In this document: positions 57,320 to 64,000 of the stretch, piece after piece | Layout: every line of letters begins with the position of its first letter | Position numbering within the stretch: position 1 is the stretch's first letter | Assembly: GCF_052857255.1 (NCBI RefSeq) | Contig: NW_027526484.1 | Coordinates: 2,205,501-2,269,500 of the forward strand | Direction of reading: 5' to 3' | Length of the DNA stretch: 64,000 nucleotides | Origin: Amblyomma americanum | Taxonomy: Eukaryota > Arthropoda > Arachnida > Ixodida > Ixodidae | Made by a program: the position numbers and the translations under genes | The notes under the pieces: model-generated | Database searches by the model: none | Seen by the model: the letters and a program-made list of their open reading frames with translations, nothing else | What the model was told of the DNA's origin: nothing

Positions 57320-59050
57320 CATTAGCTTTCCCTCGGGCCTTAGTGTCGTTGCCTTTACTGTCGTTGCCTTACGTGGTATTGTGTCTTAGGCAAGTAATTT
57401 TATAGGTGCTTGAAGCTAAAGATATGTACAACGCATATTTCTTTTATCCCTTGTTAGCGGAGCGCAAAAGTTATTGATTTCTGTATTTTACCCTTATAAC
57501 AACATATAAAAGTATGCAAACTCTTCGCTTTAAAGCTGCATTGTTATTAATGGCACTGACACGCAAGCATTTATGGCTCCGAAGCATTTATGACACTTAT
57601 CTGGCGTAGAGTGTCATGAGCCGAAATCCTCGTATTATACAGCCGCCAAGGCTCCCGCGGCAACAAGGCTGAGGAGCAGGTTTCGAAGCGTTACGTTTCC
57701 CACAGCCCCGGGCTAGAAATAAGTCCTCTGGTCACATGTCGACGAATTCAACGAGAATAAGACGGAAAGCGTGCTGATATTTGACTTCACGTTGACTAGC
57801 GCAAGATATTGGGAATTTATTCGGAGCATATAGTGCATCATGCGCACGGCGTTGTTCTGGCACATGAAATATCATTAACCATCGTTTGTATTTTTTGCAT
57901 TTAATGCTTTTAGTCGCAGTGGTCCACGCGCAGCTGCAGGAACAGAGGAAGAACACAAAAGCGAACCTAAACGAACTTTGGCGAAACTTTCAGTGACCCC
58001 ATGCTGCCTACGTGCTGCGCTGCCGCCGGAGCAGCGCATGCGTCAACAACACCATCTATATCATGTGCCCCGCCGTTTACTCAGCACGCGCGGGTCACGC
58101 AGCTCATCGCAGCGTCGGAATGAATACATATCCGAGTCGCAGCAACCATGTTAGCTCAAGGGATTGCTCTAGCCACAGATACCTCCTCCCCGAACCTCAC
58201 TCTAACCTGGCATGCAAGTCGTTGAAGCTAATGCCAAGTGAATTTGCTTATAGACTACTTATCTTGCAGTAAGTGTGGCAATAACAATAATACGGTCGCT
58301 TACGACAGTATGAAGGTTCCTACGCAGCAAAGCACTAAGATGAAAGAAAATAATTATAAAAATTTATGGCACACTTTCGATGTCAATCAGCTTTCGCTGA
58401 TTACTTTGGCTTCGCTTTTCTTACTTTTGATTCGTCCCAACTGCACCGCGAAAAATTAGCTTTGAGACAAGGAAAAGTGCAGTATATTTATACTATCTCA
58501 CTTCTATTTGACTAAAAAAAGCGGCTGATGGCTTCCCAAAACTCGACTGCACCTACCATGATATTTGAGACGTTCTGGAATGTGGTGCGCCCTTTCTGCG
58601 GTGCATTTCATGCTTACATCTACTCTCGACGGTGAGATATGGAGTCCATTTTTGTTTCTGTAATGAAGCGCAGCATAAGAGGTGCCTTGCAAACCGGCGT
58701 GCTTCCCTTACACTGCGTTTTGGTAAGCGGACGGCTTTTTAGTCTCACTTTAAATTATAGATTCTTACGCCACCTGATCATTGCTAACGACAATGGCCCT
58801 CATGAGTAAAGAGCTAAACGCAGAAAAATAAAAAAGCAGCTCCGATGAAAGCTCGAGCAGCATAGCCCCCTTTGACGCTGTCGAGTGCGTCTTCTCATTA
58901 GCTGCGGCATTACAAGGGACGTACAGGCCGCTGCTGCGAAGATGACAGGCTATAAACCTATAAAGTCTATATAATCTATATATACATTCTATATAAAGAC
59001 TATATATCTGAGCAGGATCTTGTAATCGTTTGGTTTAGAGGCCAAAGGCT
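57320..59050. other. Intron E3-E4, nothing supported
   Basis: AT-rich. A TATATA-rich stretch of near-repeats (TCTATAT) lies at 58,960-59,010. Short open frames lack motifs. Confidence 0.45.
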
Positions 59051-59057
59051 CACGCAC

Positions 59058-59237
59058 TCCAAATTTCCGTAGGGGCACCGTAGCTGTGTCCAACAAGGAT
59101 ATAGACAATGCTGAGGAACCGGATGCCGTGCAGGAACCTCATGTTGTAGGCGTCAGAGCTCTTGTTTTTCGCAATTTGAAGCATCATGCGCGTATTAGAC
59201 ATCACAGAGAATGATTTCAGAATCGATATAAGAACAC
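59058..59237 (-). CDS. NRF-6-like gene, exon E3 (first acyltransferase helix)
   Basis: 180 nt, acceptor CTTTATTGCAG. It encodes VLISILKSFSVMSNTRMMLQ, a short loop, then NMRFLHGIRFLSIVYILVGH and SYGAPTEIW. F-S-x-x-x-N-T-R-x-x-L and H-G-I-R-F-L-S-x-x-x-x-x-x-G-H are the start of the acyltransferase-3 domain, with the conserved Arg and His. The donor is chosen as TGGA/GTGCGT because it gives the phase that E4 needs. The stronger-looking GC/GTGAGC four bases later would break frame. Confidence 0.88.
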
Positions 59238-59810
59238 CTGCAATAAAGTAAGAAGTGAAGGAGACCTAGTTGAAAAATATTCATATGCGGCTTAAAGCTG
59301 TTCAAGAAAATATATGCTTTTTTTCGAATCAAAGTGCCGATAGAGAGTTTATAAACTTGGCTTTCCTTCTTTTTCTCTCTTGAGTTAAAATCAAATGAAG
59401 AATGCTTGCCCACGTTTCGGAAAGCATTACTCTTAATGTCCAGCATGGTAATATAACAGTATGAATAAAAGCAAATAATTTTTAAGTGGCCGTAATAATG
59501 ATTACAGAGTTAATAATAGAGCGCTGATAAATAAGGAAGGTAACAGGCTCTAGAATTAAACGCGCGGCGCAGAAAGTGCGCATAATGTAACAGTGTGCAA
59601 AAATCGGAGATTGTTCACGCCCTTGTGCAAGAGCTCACAACTTCACTCCTCGGTAGTTATTTCCTTTGTCAGTCGTAACAATCGCTTCACAATTCGTAAT
59701 ACGGTACCTAAAATTTATCTTTGAAGGTTATATACTTCAAAAATTGATGTCAATAAATATTCAAAGATATTTATCCTTGCTTCTCTTTCTCGTTTCTTCG
59801 TGAGCTGTAC

Positions 59811-59864
59811 AAATCGACGGCATTTCCAAGCACGATCACAAGGCCTAGAGTGCCAAGGAATGCT
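59811..59864 (-). CDS. NRF-6-like gene, exon E2
   Basis: Acceptor CTTTCTTTCTGCAG, then AFLGTLGLVIVLGNAVDL: the transmembrane helix that follows the luminal NRF domain, ending with the G-x-x-V/I-D motif. It joins E1 in phase. The donor is uncertain: the only nearby GT giving an open exon is GATTT/GTACAG. Its phase does not fit E3, so a linker exon probably lies between 59,237 and 59,811. Confidence 0.72.
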
Positions 59865-59972
59865 CTGCAGAAAGAAAGGAGCATTAGATAACTTGCTGCT
59901 CTTCGCAGATTAAATCGGGCGAATTGCGGAGCTATTCTCAACGTTCCTGTGCAGTTCGTTCAACATACTTAC

Positions 59973-60057
59973 AGGATAGTAACCTGAGCTGTTGTGATGC
60001 GTGGAGACAGGCCGGTGATGCAGTTCTTGATGGTAGCGTCTAGAGTTTCAGGAAGCA
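59973..60057 (-). CDS. NRF-6-like gene, exon E1 (end of luminal domain)
   Basis: Donor ATCCT/GTAAGT, acceptor candidate GTTGTCTTCTCAG. It encodes LPETLDATIKNCITGLSPRI then TTAQVTI, and joins E2 at phase 2. Sequence upstream in the same frame (ICIFDAPDVVF, to about 60,120) also resembles this region of the family, so the exon may start further up. Earlier exons of the N-terminal NRF domain are not recognised in the window. Confidence 0.7.
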
Positions 60058-61900
60058 CTGAGAAGACAACGTCAGGCGCATCAAAAATACAGATCTTGAT
60101 CATACGGGTAGTCACTGTACTATTATTTTTCGTTCACATAATGCTGTCATTCGTTGCAGCAGCCAAATGAGAGATTTTCGCCCGAAGAAATAAAAACTGC
60201 TGATCATCACATTGGAGCGGGCAATGAATTTCGGAGAACCTTGCACAGGTTTAATGCTGCGGTGGCGTACCTGATTTTGCCATTTCACTGTAGTTCCTCC
60301 TGACTGCAGACATCGAGCACACAAATACCTAATCGCATGATTAGAATCGTCTGCTCATAGATATGCCCTCGAAATCTGGTAACCTGCCGAGAGAAAAATA
60401 TCTGTCAAAGGCACCCGAGCTTTCGCTTACCTGATCTTTGTGTCTATGTTTCTTGCTACACGGGACATTGACACTAAAACCGGAGGCTGCAGGTGGTTTT
60501 ACGAAAAACCAGCTGGCTGCCCGGCATGCAGTGGTCGAGAATGAAAATTCTCGACGACAACAAAATCAGGAGCGCCGTTTTTTATCTGCCTAGGCAGCTG
60601 CAAACCGGCTTTCTTGAATGATACTGGTCTTTTCGAAGTAATCTTGCAACATTAAACAAGATAGGGCTCTAGTGGTCGTTTCGGGCATTTTCTTTGTTAC
60701 AGCGAAGGCCATGGGCTCGGCCTGTTGCCTCAGTAGTCTGTACTGTCTGGTAGAATGTTACTAGCAAGCATCCGGCTTCCTGTATTCGTTTGACTCAGAA
60801 GAGAAAGTTGGCTCCGATACGCATGACAACAGTTTATTGTTTTCTTGACTAGTCTTATTTGCTATCTTAGAGTGACAGACATTAATCAGTTATGGGAAAT
60901 AAAGGGCGTGTCGAACGTTCAATTATTCGTTTCATTCACTTTCCGGAAGTTTGTTTCCCTTGACATTTATTACGCACCACAATATTTACTCATGCCAGAA
61001 ACTAATCATTGGCCTGCAGGCAATACACTGAGAGCATATTTGTAATCAAGGCTCCAAGGTATCTGATCCCACCGCTTTATTACGGCGCAGCACTTCATGA
61101 AGCCATGCCTCGTTCCCTGCGGATATCAGCAGGAAATCTTAATTGCGGGCCAGTTTAAGATGTCTATTTATTTCCTTGCTTTTGTATTCACACTCATGCG
61201 AGCGCTCGATTTAACTCATGCTCCTTGTCATGCCAAATGGGTTAGCAGGTATATGCAAGCCGGTATTGTGCGCGTCTACGAAGTGAGCGGCACTACTGCC
61301 TATTCGGTATGTGTACATCATACAGGAACATTTGGACGCACGTATGTTTGCTTACTCTTGTGCCTACAACGCCCAGATTGAAATTATTACGTCAGAATTA
61401 ACACTCAGGAAAGAAACATTTGCTAAGAATGTTTTACAGAATCAGTACTAACCATCTCTACAGCTGGTTTTCAGCAAACTCAAACCCATAAAGGGGAGCT
61501 TTTACAACCGTCCTGTTTCTCTCGTACCCCGAACAGTGCTTCTGGGTGGGGCGAGTACGCGATACATGAGCTTTTCGGCGAAATAAATGAACGTGATGCA
61601 GAGTATGGTGCAAATAATAGTTCGTTTATTACTTAAAATGTATTTAAGATGGCAAAAGTATAGAGAACTATTATGACCATGATTAAGGACAATTACGGCA
61701 GAATTTAATTCGTAATCCCTCAGAATTTTCTTACGAAGATGCGTATCGGTAGAAACGTGCAGGCTGTCAATATGAGCCGCTAGAGTTCTAACTGCAACAG
61801 TTGCTATTAGGGCCATTCATTCAAAGGATATAAAAATGCAAAATACTTCTAAGAGGTTGTCCTGTTAGATTTCTGCACGAGGAAGTTAAGCGAATGCTTT
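60058..61900. other. No supported gene
   Basis: Possible splice signals bracket short stretches at 60,273-60,305 and 60,430-60,495, but the peptides are not recognisable. A minus-strand open frame at 61,502-61,816 is unrecognised. Confidence 0.4.
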
Positions 61901-61948
61901 ACTACGCCAACCAGAGAGCCATTTCGGCTCGTCGCGCACTTCAGCCGT

Positions 61949-62133
61949 ATACCGTATGCCGTATGCCATGTGCCGTATGCCGTACGCCGTGTGCCATTTG
62001 CCGTGGCCGCCGAACGAGCTTGAGCCGCCGTTGGCTAGCAACACCGCAGGCGCTCTCCAACAGATGGCGCCGCCGTCGACGCCGCTGCCGTCGCCGTTCA
62101 CTCCACCAGATGTGTATATATATATATATATAT
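61949..62133. repeat. Degenerate CCGTATG / TGCCGT tandem repeat and (AT)n
   Basis: About eight tandem variants of GTATGCCGTATGCC-type units at 61,949-62,007, then GC-rich triplet-like CGCCGCCG sequence, then about 10 AT units at 62,113-62,133. Confidence 0.8.
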
Positions 62134-62258
62134 ATGCGCTTCGCCTCAATCACGGAGGAAGACTATACAGGAGTGAAAACACCGCTGTCTGCCGCCACCA
62201 GATAAGGTCAGAAGCCCGCGGCGCCACTATCATGCTGGCGGCGCCTAGCGGCCGTTTC

Positions 62259-62274
62259 GGTTGCCAAGGCAACC
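62259..62274. promoter_or_regulatory. X-box-like palindrome
   Basis: GGTTGCCAAGGCAACC is a perfect inverted repeat that fits the RFX X-box consensus (GTNRCC, short spacer, RGYAAC). RFX proteins control ciliary genes. No gene start is evident beside it, and it sits in GC-rich sequence that may be a repeat, so function is uncertain. Confidence 0.3.
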
Positions 62275-63048
62275 GGTCGAACGCGTTGCTCCCGTTCGGC
62301 CGCGAGTGCCCGACTTCTATTGAGAGCACTCACGCGTGGTTTTTTACCGCTGGTAGCCCGAAGATAAACTGGTGCTAGGCTTCAACCATTTGAGCACAGT
62401 AAAAAATAAAACGTGTTCTTTTCCATGACCGCTATAAGATGACCTGTAGCTTCTGGTTTTAAGCAGGGCTTTTGTTTGACACCGGCGCGATGACTTTGAT
62501 TGGATGGGTGTAAGCGCTGTTGGCATTCGTCGAAGGCAAACATGCCTTCATGTTCGTCGAGTATGTGACCACGCTAAGTTTCATCTACCGAAGGAGAACG
62601 CGGGCGTCGTACGGCGCAGCGTTTATGACTACACGCCAGTCGAGAAGGAAACAAGCGGCTACAACTTCTCACCTCGCTCACCTTCTCCCTGACACACTTG
62701 TAACCGCTTTTGCAATTTCGAACAGAACACCTGCCTCCCATCTTATTCTAGCAAATTCCGAAGGAGGCCGCACTGCGCGTAGCAACGCTGTTAGTATTAC
62801 GGACCTTAAACAGACACCGACAAGAACTGTTGCTGTATGACTTAAGGGCTCAGAAATACAACGTCATGGCGTGCCCGCTGAAGCAAACACCCGTGTCGTC
62901 TGCTTGTCGTCTGCTTTGAGCATGCACTGCCGGAGAGCGCGCCGGAGCTGCCAGCCCGGGCGCTGCATTTTTGTTTCGCTGCGGCTTCAACAAGGTGCCG
63001 CATGGCGCCACTGCATGCGGTCCCGTCGGCGCATACAATTGTGACTTT

Positions 63049-63716
63049 AGAGAGTTTTAGTTTCATGTACGTAGAGGCTTCACGTACGTAGAGCTCTTAC
63101 GGGTGACCAGTGCGCATGCGCAGAACGCAAAGGGTATGCGCGAGTCTCACGTACGTACGTGAGATTCGGATTTTTACGTTGCGGTCTTTGCGTTCCTTGC
63201 GTACGTAGCGTTGACAAACATGGCGGCGCCCTGTCCGCCGCTTCACAGCAATAACAGCTTCGTCGCTAGTCCCTCGAAGCGATATCGTGTTCTAAACTGT
63301 TGTATTCGCCTTCGATTTGTCCATTCTTACCCTAGCAAAAGGTTTCAAGCGTCAACTTGCTTTTGTTTTTCAGACAGAAGGGCGATTTTTCAGCTCTTAA
63401 GCCTGACGGAGTAGCGTTGGTCGTCGTCATAGCAACGGTCTCGCGAAATCACGAACTGAGGGAGCCCCAAACCAGCCAAACATAGCCAAACTGCCAAACA
63501 CGAGGACAGACCGAATGGCCTGGCTTAAAGACCTGTCTTGGATGATTTAGGCTACAACCAGTGTCTGTGTTTTCTAGTAGATGGCGATAGGAATAACGCG
63601 CGGCGTGTGTCGCGTAAGTGTAACTATAAGGGTTTCAAACGACCTGCGTGCAGGCTACGTAGACTTCTCACATTTGCGTACGTGAACCCTCTACGTACGT
63701 GAAACTAAAACTCTCT
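63049..63716. mobile_element. 668-bp element with 40-bp terminal inverted repeats, CpG-rich interior
   Basis: The left end AGAGAGTTTTAGTTTCATGT (continuing ACGTAGAGG) and the reverse complement of the right end AGAGAGTTTTAGTTTCACGT match over about 40 bp with two or three mismatches. TTT flanks both ends, but a target duplication cannot be fixed. The interior holds a palindrome, TCTCACGTACGTACGTGAGA (63,145-63,164), an NRF-1-type site, and an ATG-GCG-GCG start of a 64-codon frame (63,220-63,414) with no recognised domain. Confidence 0.7.
63111..63122. promoter_or_regulatory. NRF-1-type motif (TGCGCATGCGCA)
   Basis: A perfect palindromic match to the consensus YGCGCAYGCGCR of nuclear respiratory factor 1 / erect wing-type promoters. 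It lies inside the inverted-repeat element, about 100 bp upstream of an ACAAACATGGCGGCGCC start-like sequence that resembles a YY1-type initiator. Confidence 0.45.
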
Positions 63717-63762
63717 TTTATCTGGTCGCCTGCGCTCGCTCGCGCTGACGGGAGTTTAACCT

Positions 63763-63770
63763 CCTATATA
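63763..63770 (+). promoter_or_regulatory. TATA-like sequence upstream of the edge ORF
   Basis: CTATATAG lies about 40 bp before the ATG at 63,806 and about 25 bp before CAGTGCATTG, a possible start site. Position fits a core promoter; nothing else supports it. Confidence 0.35.
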
Positions 63771-63805
63771 GTCTTGCTCCGTGGCCTCAGTGCATTGTAG
63801 TCGTT

Positions 63806-63928
63806 ATGGAGAGCGCGAAAGAGAGACAAGAACGAAAGAACGAAGCGAGGAAGAGACAACGTGCTGAGGAGACGGCAGAAGAACGCGCCGCACGACTCGA
63901 GAAGCGTCGTAACGAAGATGCGGCCTGA
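63806..63928 (+). CDS. Start of an Arg/Glu/Ala-rich ORF, interrupted by TGA
   Basis: The frame MESAKERQERKNEARKRQRA then EETAEERAARLEKRRNEDAA is a highly charged, probably helical 40-residue peptide ended by TGA at 63,926. The same frame stays open with Arg/Ser-rich sequence to the window end. The TGA could come from CGA by CpG decay, since Arg fits the pattern. ERAARLEKRR-type repeats are seen at the N-terminus of several uncharacterised, transposon-associated arthropod proteins; that link is from memory and weak. Incomplete at the window edge. Confidence 0.4.
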   Translation: MESAKERQERKNEARKRQRAEETAEERAARLEKRRNEDAA

Positions 63929-64000
63929 AGAAGTCGTGCCACGTCCCGGAGTGACTCTTCAACTGCGGAAGAGACCGGTTTGAATTCTCGAGAGCGTCGG

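Noticed and set aside
60273..60305. 33-nt candidate microexon with AG and GT borders, minus strand
   Set aside because: Phase could fit exon E1, but the peptide (RRNYSEMAKS) has no recognisable family similarity.
60430..60495. Candidate minus-strand exon ending CAG/GTAAGC
   Set aside because: Open and bordered by splice-like signals, but the peptide is not recognisable.
61502..61816. Minus-strand frame ending FIYFAEKLMYRVLAPP, considered as a last exon of another NRF-6-like gene
   Set aside because: No acceptor at the right place and no E-A-P-x-x-x-L-E-K motif; similarity is too weak.

Overview
This is eukaryotic, intron-rich, repeat-dense DNA, most likely from a hard (ixodid) tick. There are no prokaryotic operons. 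Coding information is in short GT-AG exons spread over tens of kilobases. The interspersed repeats (a tRNA-derived SINE resembling tick Ruka, Penelope-like elements with GIY-YIG domains, Ty3/gypsy elements, CACGTG-rich hairpin MITEs) match what is known of ixodid genomes. The genus cannot be fixed from sequence alone.

The one host gene I can support lies on the minus strand and runs across most of the window (about 60.06 kb down to 14.55 kb). It encodes a 'nose resistant to fluoxetine 6'-like (NRF-6) membrane acyltransferase-3 family protein. Eleven exons are placed in order: 59,973-60,057; 59,811-59,864; 59,058-59,237; 56,906-57,002; 54,859-54,945; 42,307-42,463; 41,355-41,437; 40,516-40,635; 24,301-24,490; 18,026-18,175; 14,553-14,810. 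Phases match at almost every junction I could test. The 5' end lies beyond 60 kb or was not recognised, and two internal exons were not found. The penultimate exon carries a one-base insertion and an in-frame TAG. The 3' part of the locus was duplicated: about 0.43-7.06 kb is a diverged copy of about 14.37-19.05 kb and carries decayed versions of the last two exons (6,380-6,522 and 640-888). A third scrap of the last exon lies near 23.5 kb.

The introns and flanks are packed with mobile DNA. From left to right: a 3.05-kb hAT-type non-autonomous element (7,069-10,122); a Penelope-like element (about 11.15-13.18 kb) split by a 172-bp hairpin insertion; a decayed DDE transposase and a MITE end (13.2-14.03 kb); SINEs; a very long compound TCCG/TCTG microsatellite (21.87-22.44 kb); a LINE reverse transcriptase (25.3-27.1 kb); a complete but inactivated Ty3/gypsy element with about 205-bp LTRs (27,212-32,658); a head-to-head pair of Penelope-like 3' ends (33.6-34.98 kb); a 919-bp foldback element (35,189-36,107); and more SINEs.

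The most unusual element is a 6.56-kb LTR retrotransposon on the minus strand (47,720-54,276), inserted into a SINE with a 5-bp target duplication. Its pol order is protease, integrase, reverse transcriptase, RNase H, so integrase precedes RT, and its gag is SCAN-like. This is the Gmr1-type arrangement. The right edge (63.05-64 kb) has a CpG-rich element with terminal inverted repeats and an NRF-1-type site, then a TATA-like sequence and the start of an Arg/Glu/Ala-rich ORF that leaves the window.
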